A stretch of 64,000 nucleotides of DNA from Microbulbifer sp. SAOS-129_SWC (lineage in GTDB: Bacteria; Pseudomonadota; Gammaproteobacteria; Pseudomonadales; Cellvibrionaceae), in the NCBI RefSeq assembly GCF_039696035.1, contig NZ_CP155567.1:4087001-4151000 (forward strand). Reading direction: 5' to 3'. Within the stretch, counting starts at the first letter, position 1, and each line of letters starts with the position of its first letter. The notes under the pieces are model-generated. The model saw nothing but the letters and a program-made list of their open reading frames with translations. It had not been told where the DNA came from and did not search any database. Made by a program: the position numbers and the translations under genes. Positions 54,829-63,085 of the stretch are shown piece after piece.

Positions 54829-55818
54829 ATGTCAGAACAGACGCAACAGTTCCGGCAACCGCCGGTTACCGTCAAGGATGACGGGGCACCGCGCCGAGTC
54901 GGCTTTGAACTGGAATTTTCGGGCATCAGCCTGGATCAGGCGGCGGATATCCTGCAGCGACAACTGGGTGGTGAATTTGGCGCTGCCACTGCCGCACAGA
55001 AAATACTGCAGGTCGATGGGCTGGGTGAATTCAGCATCGAGCTGGACTGGGACTATCTCCAGCGCACTGCCGCTGAACGCGCGGAGCAGCAGGAGGATGG
55101 TCGCTGGGTGGAGCTGCTCAGCAAGACGGCAGCCTTCCTGGTTCCACTCGAAGTTGTGTGCCCACCAATCCCACTAGACAAGTTGGAGCTACTGCAGCCT
55201 TTAGTCGCCGCCCTGCGCAAGGCCGGTGCCAGCGGAACGGAAGAGTCAGCCGTCGCTGCCTACGGCGTGCATATCAATACCGAGTTGCCACGGCAGAATG
55301 CCGATACGCTGTTCAGTTATCTCCGCGCCTTCTCCCTGTTGCAGTGGTGGTTGCAAGATGTGCATGAAGTCAATAACGCGAGGCGAATCAGTCCATATAT
55401 CGATTTGTATCCTGATGCCTATGTCCGTCAATTGCTGGCGCGCAAGGAGCCGACGATGGATGACTTGTTCCGCGACTATCTGCAGCACAACGCCACCCGC
55501 AATCGGGCGCTGGACTTGTTGCCGATACTCGCCGATATCGATCCGGCGCGCGTGCAGCGGGCGGTAGATGATCCCAAGATCAAACCACGCCCGGCTTTCC
55601 ATTACCGCCTGCCGAACTGCCAGATTGAAAAGCCGGACTGGTCCCTGGCCGACCCCTGGCGCATCTGGTGTGTCGTTGAGGAGCTGGCCAGCCGGCCAAG
55701 TGACCTGGAGGAGTTGAGCCGCCTGTTCCAGCAGGCAGACCATAACCTACTCGGTATCAATCACGACAAGTGGTTGGAGACGGTAAAGCAATGGCTAAGC
55801 GACCGCGAATTGGCGTAA
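54829..55818 (+). CDS. Amidoligase family protein (COOH-NH2 ligase)
   Basis: 329 aa. The N-terminal RRVGFELEFSGISLDQAADIL is the signature strand-glutamate-helix of the amidoligase (glutamine synthetase-like fold) family; then YGVHINTELPRQNADTLFSYLRAF and RISPYIDLYP. The family joins amino and carboxyl groups with ATP, in peptide or small-molecule modification. Its end overlaps the next gene by 28 bases. Comparative work by Iyer and Aravind described such ligases beside class I amidotransferases; the substrate is unknown. Confidence 0.85.
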   Translation: MSEQTQQFRQPPVTVKDDGAPRRVGFELEFSGISLDQAADILQRQLGGEFGAATAAQKILQVDGLGEFSIELDWDYLQRTAAERAEQQEDGRWVELLSKTAAFLVPLEVVCPPIPLDKLELLQPLVAALRKAGASGTEESAVAAYGVHINTELPRQNADTLFSYLRAFSLLQWWLQDVHEVNNARRISPYIDLYPDAYVRQLLARKEPTMDDLFRDYLQHNATRNRALDLLPILADIDPARVQRAVDDPKIKPRPAFHYRLPNCQIEKPDWSLADPWRIWCVVEELASRPSDLEELSRLFQQADHNLLGINHDKWLETVKQWLSDRELA

Positions 55819-56456
55819 CCGGTAACGGGCATCTCTGGTCACCGAGTTGGTGGTGCGCAGCATTGGCGCTGCGGATTGCGGGAGCAACGCCCGAGCGGAT
55901 CAGTGTGCGTCACCGGCCCACCGGCGAGTCGATGGATGCACTGATCATTGGTGGTGGCGACGACATTGGCACGGAGCACTACAACAGCGATGTGCACGAA
56001 AAGGTCAAATCCGACCCCGCCCGCGACCAGTTGGAAATTGCCTGGATCGAACACGCCTTGCGCGAAAACATTCCACTGCTGGGCATCTGCCGCGGTGCCC
56101 AGCTGATCAATGTTGTACTAGGTGGCAGCTTGCACCTGGATATCCGGAAGCAGCGTCGACGTACCTACAACCGCCCCGGGCTGTTGCCCACCAAACAGGT
56201 TTTTTTACAGCCGGACTCAACGCTTGCGTGGCTCTGCCATCGCACCAAATTGCGGGTCAACAGCCTGCACCATCAGGCGATCGACCGCGTGGGGGACGAT
56301 CTGCATATCGTCGCGCGGGATCTCGATGGCTTTACCCAGGCAGTGGAAAGCGACAGCGGTCGGCCGATTATTGGGGTGCAGTGGCATCCTGAATATTTAT
56401 TTTATCTACCGGCACAGTTTGCGCTGTTTCGCTGGCTCATGCGGGCACAGCGCTGA
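55791..56456 (+). CDS. Class I glutamine amidotransferase-like gamma-glutamyl hydrolase (PuuD type)
   Basis: 221 aa from ATG 55791, 28 bases inside the amidoligase gene. Catalytic C100 lies in LLGICRGAQLINVVLGG and H199/E201 in IGVQWHPEY, giving the Cys-His-Glu triad. Similarity is to gamma-glutamyl-GABA hydrolase. Next to an amidoligase it may cleave or edit gamma-glutamyl products, or supply ammonia. The overlap implies coordinated synthesis of the two enzymes. Confidence 0.87.
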   Translation: MAKRPRIGVTGNGHLWSPSWWCAALALRIAGATPERISVRHRPTGESMDALIIGGGDDIGTEHYNSDVHEKVKSDPARDQLEIAWIEHALRENIPLLGICRGAQLINVVLGGSLHLDIRKQRRRTYNRPGLLPTKQVFLQPDSTLAWLCHRTKLRVNSLHHQAIDRVGDDLHIVARDLDGFTQAVESDSGRPIIGVQWHPEYLFYLPAQFALFRWLMRAQR

Positions 56457-56516
56457 TCTTCGACCATCTAATCCTTTTCGCTTCCGTCTTCCATGCCGCC
56501 ACCATCCTGCCGTTTA

Positions 56517-56610
56517 AAATACATGGGGTCAGATCAACATTATGACGCGCAGTCTAACGGGAAAACTCTGATCGTTATTGCGTCAGAGTGTTGATCTGAC
56601 TCTAATCATT
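56517..56610. repeat. Palindromic element, copy 5 (best preserved)
   Basis: ATGGGGTCAGATCAACATTA at the left is mirrored by AGTGTTGATCTGACTCTAAT at the right; TGACGC/GCGTCA extend the stem inward. About 94 bp, no coding capacity. Confidence 0.85.
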
Positions 56611-56716
56611 CCGGTGATGTTTGACTAAGTTTTGGTGAAACGGCGAAGGGGCTATGCGCCGTTATGCCGACCGACACTCCATTTTTCACTGATCCCAACC
56701 AAGGGGGCTATTGCCG

Positions 56717-57388
56717 ATGACTAAGCGCGTCATTTTCTTTGATGTCATCGAGACCCTGTTCTCACTGAAGCCCATGGAGCGGGCCTTCGACGAGCTCAAA
56801 CTGCCGGCGAATACCGGCAAGCTGTTCTTCGCCCAGCTGCTGCGGGACGCCTTTGCGTTGTCGGCCACGGGCGTCTTCAAGCCCTTCCCGGAACTGGCCC
56901 GCGCCACGCTGGAAGTGGTGCTGCAGAATGCCCAGGGCCAGGCGGAGGAAGGGCAGATTAAACAGATTCTGGGGACTTTTGCTGAACTGCCCGCCCACCC
57001 CGACGTGCAGCCGGCGCTCTCGCGCGTCAAAGACGATCCGGCGACGCAGGCAGTGTTGTTGACCAATGGCAGTCAGGCTAACACCGAAGCGCTGGTGCGC
57101 CAGGCCGGCATCGGGGAACTGGTCAATGCGATTATCTCCATCGAGAGCCTGGACGTGTGGAAACCCAGAGCCGACGTTTATCAGGGCGCCGCCCGGAAAA
57201 TGAACGTGGCACCCGAACAGGCTACGCTCATTGCCGCTCACGCCTGGGACACCCACGGCGCCATGCGCGCCGGGCTGCAGGCTGTCTGGGTGCGGCGCCA
57301 GGATCGCGTCTACCACGGGCTGATGGACGCGCCGGCCGCTCAGGCGGATGACCTGGAACAGGCAGTGGAAGTGGCACTGGGCCGGTGA
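56717..57388 (+). CDS. HAD-superfamily hydrolase, haloacid dehalogenase type II-like
   Basis: 223 aa from ATG 56717, preceded by AAGGGGG at 9 bases. The nucleophile D9 lies in VIFFDVIETLFSL (the usual DAYGTLFD is altered), then LLTNGSQANTEALV, SLDVWKPRADVY (Lys) and IAAHAWDTHGAMRAGLQ (Asp). It follows the type II dehalogenase pattern, but the substrate could be any phosphate or haloacid. It stands alone between two palindromic elements. Confidence 0.85.
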   Translation: MTKRVIFFDVIETLFSLKPMERAFDELKLPANTGKLFFAQLLRDAFALSATGVFKPFPELARATLEVVLQNAQGQAEEGQIKQILGTFAELPAHPDVQPALSRVKDDPATQAVLLTNGSQANTEALVRQAGIGELVNAIISIESLDVWKPRADVYQGAARKMNVAPEQATLIAAHAWDTHGAMRAGLQAVWVRRQDRVYHGLMDAPAAQADDLEQAVEVALGR

Positions 57389-57409
57389 GCCCAATGAAAC
57401 AAGTAGGGT

Positions 57410-57492
57410 GAATGGGGTCAGATGAACTTTTTGACGCGAAATCCCACGGAAAAATACGTTTATAATTATGCCCAAAGTGTCAATCTGACCCT
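57410..57492. repeat. Palindromic element, copy 6
   Basis: GAATGGGGTCAGATGAACTT ... AAAGTGTCAATCTGACCCT. The inner arm TTTGACGC is kept on the left. It begins 22 bases after the HAD gene stop. Confidence 0.75.
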
Positions 57493-57593
57493 GACAACTT
57501 GCAACGATACAATATCTAGAAGATCATCATCTAAATGGATAATTCAAAGTAAGCGCCACCTCAACCCACTCCAGCCCCACCGGAAATATGACT

Positions 57594-58034
57594 TTAAATC
57601 TGCGTCAAATTATTGCTAAAAATCAGCCCATCTAGTTCTTCAGACTCAACTACATCTTTGAATGCCTCTGAGCAGTAGATGCTGATATAGCTTTCTTTGC
57701 TCCTGAAAACCGGCGCTGCCCCCAATTTCTCCTCATCAAATTCAATCCCGGAGAGCAAATTTCCTTTCCTTGTCACCGAACCCGGCACGACGGCGTCGAG
57801 ATCTTCTGCGATGGTCAAGGGGTTGAACAGGTAGAACTTCGCATTTTTATATTTACAGGGCAGAAACTCCCCGTAAGGGCCCAACAACCCTTCCAGCGCC
57901 CGATATGCCGATTTATGTAGCACGAGATAGTTTTGCCAGGTTGATATTGATGGGATTGCGGGAGGGGAACCACACAAAAATAACCCACCCCAATAAATTA
58001 AAACCCGATATAGAATCTTGCGCGCCAACGGCAT
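57594..58034 (-). CDS. DUF1629 (Imm11-like) family protein, possibly truncated
   Basis: 146 aa. The C-terminal two thirds match my memory of the DUF1629/immunity family: GPYGEFLPCKYKNAKFYLFN, LLSGIEFDEEKLGAAPVFRS, SYISIYCSEAFKDVVESEEL and DGLIFSNNL. The N-terminus (MPLARKILYRVLIYWGGLFL) does not look like the family and the protein is shorter than usual, so the 5' part may be lost or replaced. Lies head to head with the YopT-like protease gene, 322 bases away. Confidence 0.55.
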   Translation of the reverse strand: MPLARKILYRVLIYWGGLFLCGSPPAIPSISTWQNYLVLHKSAYRALEGLLGPYGEFLPCKYKNAKFYLFNPLTIAEDLDAVVPGSVTRKGNLLSGIEFDEEKLGAAPVFRSKESYISIYCSEAFKDVVESEELDGLIFSNNLTQI

Positions 58035-58356
58035 CGTGGACCACAGAATTTAACAAATTAACATAGGGTAAATATTGGCGCACATTCCCGCCAGAACTTG
58101 AATTTCGATCGTCACTTCGCCAATAGTCGTCTATTCTGCGGCGGCGAGGCTGGGCACCTCTACCATTTTGGACCCAAAACCCGCCTGAACCCGCCAGAAC
58201 CCGCCGGGAAAGAAATTCTTATTCCAACAGGGAATATTGAACATTCACCCTGAAGTTCAACGTGCAGTCCGGACAGGCATTAAACGACAGGGACCTATCA
58301 CAAAACTGGCTTTCACTATCCAATGAGTGCACGCCAACGCAACAGAGGACGATGCC
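58035..58356. other. Divergent intergenic region before the YopT-like gene
   Basis: 322 bases between the DUF1629-like gene and the protease gene. Contains three AACCCGCC units at 10-base spacing (58178, 58188, 58198). No other gene seen; promoter positions not clear. Confidence 0.5.
58178..58205. repeat. Short 10-bp tandem repeat
   Basis: AACCCGCC at 58178, 58188 and 58198. Could be a binding-site array or slippage product. Confidence 0.7.
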
Positions 58357-59115
58357 ATGGCCGGCCACTACAATTTCCAGGCTCTTCGCGAGCACGCCCT
58401 TAAGGTTTACAAGTTCCAGCAGGGAAAATCTATCCAGGCGCTGAATCCCCACGGAGAGATCAATGGTGGCGCCATCAATGCAGTCCACTTGCCCGAAGAC
58501 CATTTCGATCTTATCAAGGGAGGTGTTTGCGCCTCGTTAACCTGTGCATGGCTAAAGGAAAAGCGGACTCGCGGAGGGGTGTTCAACGGGGATTCCGCCG
58601 GCGACGCGATTCACAGCGAGCGCAACCGCGACACGGTGATGCGCGCCGCACCCAGGCAGATCCAATACTCGGGAAATTTCCAGCAAAATGATATCGTGGA
58701 CCTGTATCGCCTCAAGAGAAACGAGGATCTCGACAATGTCCTGGTAAAAAGCAGAGTTAAATTCGAACAGACATTGATGTCCGGCTATGTGCAGCGCGGA
58801 TACCGGCAAGTAATTGAAGTTCAGCCCTCCATCGTCAATGCCTGCGACCCCGCATATCTCAAAAGGGGGCGCGGGGTCTACATGAGTTTTACCTTGAAAT
58901 CCACTCTCGAAGGCCGGCGGGGCGGAGGTCATGCCGCGGGGGCCTATCGCAGCCGTGGCAATCATTTGTATTTTTTTGATTCCAATTGCGGCGTTTACCA
59001 AATAAATGATCCGGATGGTTTCTTCGGAGCCTGGATAGACTGTTACGCCAACCTTGGCCTCGCTGTTACCATCAACACGACCGCGAATGACGGGTTTAGT
59101 TATGTGGGCAGCTAA
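58357..59115 (+). CDS. YopT/AvrPphB-like (C58) cysteine protease
   Basis: 252 aa from ATG 58357 (AGAGGA 8 bases upstream; an ATG at 58327 lacks one). The triad of the C58 family is visible: C58 in GGVCASLTCAWLKE, H192 in GGGHAAGAY and D208 in LYFFDSNCGVYQI. No signal peptide. Characterised relatives are type III or type VI/polymorphic-toxin effector proteases that cleave host GTPases or kinases. No secretion system is in the window, so the delivery route and target are unknown. Confidence 0.72.
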   Translation: MAGHYNFQALREHALKVYKFQQGKSIQALNPHGEINGGAINAVHLPEDHFDLIKGGVCASLTCAWLKEKRTRGGVFNGDSAGDAIHSERNRDTVMRAAPRQIQYSGNFQQNDIVDLYRLKRNEDLDNVLVKSRVKFEQTLMSGYVQRGYRQVIEVQPSIVNACDPAYLKRGRGVYMSFTLKSTLEGRRGGGHAAGAYRSRGNHLYFFDSNCGVYQINDPDGFFGAWIDCYANLGLAVTINTTANDGFSYVGS

Positions 59116-59562
59116 AGTACGATCCTTGCTGAAACTTCATCTGTGAATAATTTAACGGCAGACCTAGATCAGATGCAAAAATAATTAGGGCCAGAGTATT
59201 ATTTTAGATCGACAATAAACATCTGAGGCCATACCAAAAAATTACTCTGCCCCAATTATTTCGAAACTGTCTACATCAATTTAGGTGCTTCACGGTAACC
59301 ATGGCTTGAATCGGGGCAAATATGACGAATGATTATGTAGGCTTGTAAGCCACTCACAGTTCTAATCGATGCAAGTGTTCCATCACCCGCTGTCGCCCAC
59401 CGATTCTCGGAGTCCACACCGTCAATATTCCTATCTGGGTAATCCCTCGTCTAGGGCGATTTTTTCCGCCACATAATTTGCCGCTGCTGTCGATTTCCGA
59501 CTAACTGATACGACTACTGGATACCAAAACAATCCATCGTTGGCTGCAACCGAGGAAATACC
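59116..59562. other. Intergenic region with a palindromic element
   Basis: 447 bases without a supportable gene. It holds palindromic element copy 7 near its left end; the remainder (59270-59560) shows no repeat or structured RNA that I can recognise. Confidence 0.55.
59179..59262. repeat. Palindromic element, copy 7 (variant)
   Basis: AATAATTAGGGCCAGAGTATTATT on the left is answered by AAAAAATTACTCTGCCCCAATTATT on the right. Tips and GGGxCAGA core follow the family, but the inner sequence differs (AGAGTA instead of AGATCAAC). Confidence 0.75.
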
Positions 59563-59964
59563 ATGTCCAGAAAGATGTTCGTAAACCTGCCAGTAGCCGA
59601 TTTAGGGAAGTCCATCGAGTTCTTCTCCCGGCTCGGCTTCGAGTTCAACCCCAAGTTCACCGATGACACCGCAACCTGCATGATCATCGGCGAAAGCAAT
59701 TTTGTCATGCTGCTCACCCGCGAGAAGTTCCTCAGTTTCACGCCCGACCTCGAGATCTGCGATACCGGCAAGAGCACCGAGGTTTTGGTATGCCTTTCCG
59801 CCGAGAGCCGCGCCGAGGTGGATAGGCTGCTCGACCAGGCCGTTGCGGCAGGCGGTAGCAGTTTCCGCCAGCCCGAGGACTACGGCTTTATGTACGGCCG
59901 CTCCTTCCGGGATCTGGACGGACATATCTGGGAGATTATGTGGATGGATGCCGCTGCGGGATAA
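59563..59964 (+). CDS. VOC-family (glyoxalase/bleomycin-resistance fold) protein
   Basis: 133 aa. Opens MFVNLPVADLGKSIEFFSRL and ends YGFMYGRSFRDLDGHIWEIM, the two halves of a VOC module, with the terminal Glu in the metal position. These small proteins act in dioxygenase, isomerase or resistance reactions; the substrate is not assignable. Single gene. Confidence 0.85.
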   Translation: MSRKMFVNLPVADLGKSIEFFSRLGFEFNPKFTDDTATCMIIGESNFVMLLTREKFLSFTPDLEICDTGKSTEVLVCLSAESRAEVDRLLDQAVAAGGSSFRQPEDYGFMYGRSFRDLDGHIWEIMWMDAAAG

Positions 59965-60077
59965 CGCCGATTCACATCGACAAATAGGCGGCGACGATGT
60001 CGCCGCCTATTTCCTTCATCTACCCCTACCGAACGAGCGCGCGCCGCAGTGGCAGCCGTCGTGGCAGCGCATTTTTA

Positions 60078-60698
60078 TCAGGCGGTCTCCACCAGCGCGT
60101 CATCTTTGGCCATGGCGCGACGGTAGGCGTCGCGGTCTGTAACGCGCTCGGCGTAGGCAGTGAATTCCGCCCGCTTTTCAATGGTGCCAAACTGCAGGCC
60201 CCAGTTGATCTGCGCGCCCACATACACGTCGGCGGCGGTAAAGCGTTCGCCGGTAATAAACGTGTGCGCCCCGAGCCAGGCGGCGAGGTTATCGAGCACA
60301 GTTTCGTAACTGCCGTAGCCCACCATCACCTGTTTCTGCGCATCCGGCTCCACGCCGAAGGTCTTGTAGTCGATAATCGCCGCTTCCAGCGGCCCGGCGG
60401 CAAAGAACAGCCAGCGGTAATAGCTGGCGCGCTCTGCGGGCCGCGGGGCCAGTTCCGCCTGCGGGAAGGCTTCCGCCAGATAGGCGCAGATGGCGGCGCC
60501 CTCGGTCACCACCTGGTCGCAGTAGACGATGGCCGGCACTTTACCCATCGGATTGATCTTCAGGTAGGCGGGCGTTTTCATGCTGCCGTCGTAATCGAGT
60601 ACCTCCACGTGATAGGGCGCACCCACTTCTTCCAGCATCCAGCGCGCGATGCGGCCGCGGGATTGGGGGTTGGTATACAGAATGACTTCATTGGGCAT
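60078..60698 (-). CDS. Glutathione S-transferase family protein
   Basis: 206 aa from ATG 60698; the open frame to 61388 is antisense shadow of the WYL gene. N-terminal thioredoxin fold: VILYTNPQSRGRIARWMLEE and the cis-proline region GKVPAIVYCDQVVTEGAAIC. C-terminal helical domain with FTAADVYVGAQINWGL. Divergent from a WYL-domain regulator across a 108-base region with a palindromic operator candidate. Confidence 0.9.
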   Translation of the reverse strand: MPNEVILYTNPQSRGRIARWMLEEVGAPYHVEVLDYDGSMKTPAYLKINPMGKVPAIVYCDQVVTEGAAICAYLAEAFPQAELAPRPAERASYYRWLFFAAGPLEAAIIDYKTFGVEPDAQKQVMVGYGSYETVLDNLAAWLGAHTFITGERFTAADVYVGAQINWGLQFGTIEKRAEFTAYAERVTDRDAYRRAMAKDDALVETA

Positions 60699-60762
60699 GG
60701 CTGCTCTCCATTGCTTTGCATTTATCGGGCTTGTGAATCGAACGCGAGCACTGTAAGTGCTA

Positions 60763-60785
60763 ATTAGGCTATATTCCGCCCTAAT
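60763..60785. promoter_or_regulatory. Operator candidate between the GST and the WYL regulator
   Basis: ATTAGG (60763-60768) and CCTAAT (60780-60785) are inverted, 11 bases apart, in the divergent control region; TATATT lies between them. A likely binding site for the WYL regulator. Confidence 0.5.
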
Positions 60786-60806
60786 AAAATAAGCGGAATG
60801 CAAGTC

Positions 60807-61766
60807 ATGTCGAATCCGACGACACGCGTACTGGCGCTGCTGGAGCTGCTGCAGAGCCACGGCAATGCCACCGGCAGCCAGCTGGCGCAGATGCTGGGCG
60901 TGGACGGCCGCACGCTGCGCCGCTATATCGCCACGCTTGAGGAAATCGGTATTCCGTTGACGGCCGAGCGCGGGCGGTATGGCGGCTACCGGCTGGTGTC
61001 GGGCTACAAGCTGCCGCCAATGATGTTCACCAACGAGGAGACCCTCGCCATCTCCCTCGGCCTGCTGGCGGCGCGCAGCCTCAGTGTGGGCGAAGTCTCT
61101 ACCGCCGTTGCCAGCGCCCAGGCCAAGCTGGAACGGGTCATGCCGCAGAAACTGAAACAGCAGCTGCGCGCACTCGATGACAGCATCACCCTGGATCTGG
61201 TACCGAGGGCGGCGCCGGACAGTCTCACGCTGGCAACTCTGGCCGCCGCTACCCAGCACCGCTGCCGCACGGTGTTCGATTACGCCGGTGGCCGCGGTAA
61301 CGCGGACGGCAGTGCCACGCGGCGCGAATTCGACCCCTATGGCCTGGTGTTTCGCCGCGGCCGCTGGTACGCGGTGGGCCACTGCCACCTGCGCGACGAC
61401 CTGCGCACCTTCCGCCTCGATCGTATGCAGCAGTTACGCCGGCTGGAAACCCCGTTCCAGCGGCCACAGGATTTTGATGCCGCCGCCTACCTCACCGGCA
61501 GTTTTGCCAGCCTGGATGCCGGTATTGAAGTGGAGATACTGCTGCATACCACCCTCGCGCGCGCCAGCGCGGTGCTCGGCGACGAGCTGGGCCTGATCAC
61601 CCCCACAGGCGAGGCGGTGATCTGGCGCGCGCACACCGGCAGCCTGACCTGGTTCGCCGCACAACTGTCGTGGCTGCCATTTGGCTTCGAGATTCTGCAG
61701 CCGACGGCACTCAAGGCGGAGTTGCGCCGCCAGGCCGAGCGGCTGCTGGCGATGACCACCGCGTAA
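60807..61766 (+). CDS. YafY-type transcriptional regulator with HTH and WYL domains
   Basis: 319 aa from ATG 60807, which has GCGGA about 8 bases upstream; ATG 60798 is 3 codons earlier. N-terminal winged helix (TRVLALLELLQSHGNATGSQ then VDGRTLRRYIATLEE) and WYL domain with RREFDPYGLVFRRGRWYAVG and RTFRLDRMQQL. WYL domains bind ligands such as nucleic acids or small molecules. Divergent from the GST gene, which it probably controls. Confidence 0.9.
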   Translation: MSNPTTRVLALLELLQSHGNATGSQLAQMLGVDGRTLRRYIATLEEIGIPLTAERGRYGGYRLVSGYKLPPMMFTNEETLAISLGLLAARSLSVGEVSTAVASAQAKLERVMPQKLKQQLRALDDSITLDLVPRAAPDSLTLATLAAATQHRCRTVFDYAGGRGNADGSATRREFDPYGLVFRRGRWYAVGHCHLRDDLRTFRLDRMQQLRRLETPFQRPQDFDAAAYLTGSFASLDAGIEVEILLHTTLARASAVLGDELGLITPTGEAVIWRAHTGSLTWFAAQLSWLPFGFEILQPTALKAELRRQAERLLAMTTA

Positions 61767-61973
61767 CTGACAGGAATACCGCCGGGTGAGCCACTCAATG
61801 GGCGCCCCTCTGACCGCCGCGCGGAACAGCGGGATTAAGGCGGCGAAGAAAACTGCCTGCCGGCGAAGCCCTGCGAAAACTGGCTCAGGGAAATTGCGCG
61901 ATCGCGTGGAAGTCGCCAACCCCTGCAGGCAATCCGCGCTTTAGCCCCATTAACGCCGGCCTCACGCCGTCAG

Positions 61974-62600
61974 CTAACCGCCCAGCGCTGCCAGCGCCTC
62001 GGCAATCCGTATCGGCGCCGTCGGGCGTGCATACAGGGTTTGCAGGTACTCCCGCAACCGCGGCGCATCATCGAGCAGCTGCGCCGCATCGGCCCAATCG
62101 AGCGTATGCGCCGCGTTGAAGTCGGCCACGCTCAGCCGCTCGCCGACGATAAATTCCCGCCCCTGCATATGCTGCTCGAGTACGGCCACCATCCTTCGGC
62201 ATTCGCGCTGCGCCAGCTCCACGTCCTGGGGCAACCGTTTGTCCTCCGGGTACAGGCTGGTGTGCCGCGCGATGCGCCACAGGGGTTGCTCGATCTCGGT
62301 GACGAGAAAGAACAGCCAGCGGTACATCTGCGCGCGCTCTTCCAGTGACTGCGGAATAAACCCCGCTTCCGGGTACTTCTCGGCCAGGTAGAGCTGGATC
62401 GCGGCGGACTCGGTCAGCACGAAGTCGCCGTCTACCAGCACCGGGACTTTGGCGGCGGGGTTGAGGGCGAGGAAGTCTTCCGTGTGCGCCTCGCCCTTCA
62501 TCAGGTCGACCGGGTGGCTTTCGTATTCCAGCCCCAGTTCATTCAGCAGCCACATAACGCGCAGTACGCGGGTTGGCGGTGTTCCGTAGAGTTTGAGCAT
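61974..62600 (-). CDS. Glutathione S-transferase family protein
   Basis: 208 aa from ATG 62600 (MLKLYGTPPTRVLRVMWLLN). Cis-proline region AAKVPVLVDGDFVLTESAAI and C-terminal domain with EFIVGERLSVADFNAAHTL. It shares the fold with the GST at 60.1 kb but only moderate similarity. Followed by a 207-base gap to the WYL gene, convergent. Confidence 0.9.
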   Translation of the reverse strand: MLKLYGTPPTRVLRVMWLLNELGLEYESHPVDLMKGEAHTEDFLALNPAAKVPVLVDGDFVLTESAAIQLYLAEKYPEAGFIPQSLEERAQMYRWLFFLVTEIEQPLWRIARHTSLYPEDKRLPQDVELAQRECRRMVAVLEQHMQGREFIVGERLSVADFNAAHTLDWADAAQLLDDAPRLREYLQTLYARPTAPIRIAEALAALGG

Positions 62601-62664
62601 CTGCAGCCCCGCTGTCGGTTCCGATTGAGTTATCCACAGCCGCACCGCGGCTGTGTGGCCGGCC

Positions 62665-63015
62665 TCAGGCTGTGGGTATCGCCTTGCACTCCATCACTTC
62701 CACGCTGTTGCCGGGGAAGATGGTGAAGTGCGGGTGCCCTTCAAACAGTTTGGCCGCGGCGTCGTGGGATTCCGCTTCCACGATCACATAGCCGGTCATG
62801 TTGTTGCGGATGTCGGTAATGCCGTCGGGATCGATGCGCTTGGTCTTGCCCAGCGGGCCGCCGGACGCCACCAGGATTTCTTTATGCTTGTCCATCCACG
62901 CATGCCAGGCGGCCATGCCCTCCTGCATGCGTTGCTCGCGCTCCGCATCACTGAGGTGGTCCCACTTCTGCATTGAGTCCGGGGTGCCGATATAAATGGC
63001 GAGGTAGCTGTTCAC
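62665..63015 (-). CDS. YciI-like (YCII domain) protein
   Basis: 116 aa. Ferredoxin-like fold typical of YCII: NSYLAIYIGTPDSMQKWDHL, KEILVASGGPLGKTKRID and MTGYVIVEAESHDAAAKLFE with FEGHPHF. YCII proteins often lie in ECF sigma-factor or stress operons. Probably in the same minus-strand run as the following SRPBCC gene. Confidence 0.85.
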   Translation of the reverse strand: MNSYLAIYIGTPDSMQKWDHLSDAEREQRMQEGMAAWHAWMDKHKEILVASGGPLGKTKRIDPDGITDIRNNMTGYVIVEAESHDAAAKLFEGHPHFTIFPGNSVEVMECKAIPTA

Positions 63016-63085
63016 GGTGTCTCCTTGTGCTGGCGGTATCTATTGCGGTGGCAGTCAGGTTTATTGTCGGCCGGGTTAATAGTAG

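Noticed and set aside
54674..55177. Open frame of 167 aa overlapping the amidoligase start
   Set aside because: Runs in another frame through the amidoligase, without domain similarity; the amidoligase frame has the family signature.
51596..57492. Palindromic elements as integron attC sites
   Set aside because: The elements lack paired RYYYAAC/GTTRRRY core sites in the right places (GATCAAC and GTTGATC do not fit), genes between them face both ways, and no integrase gene is present.
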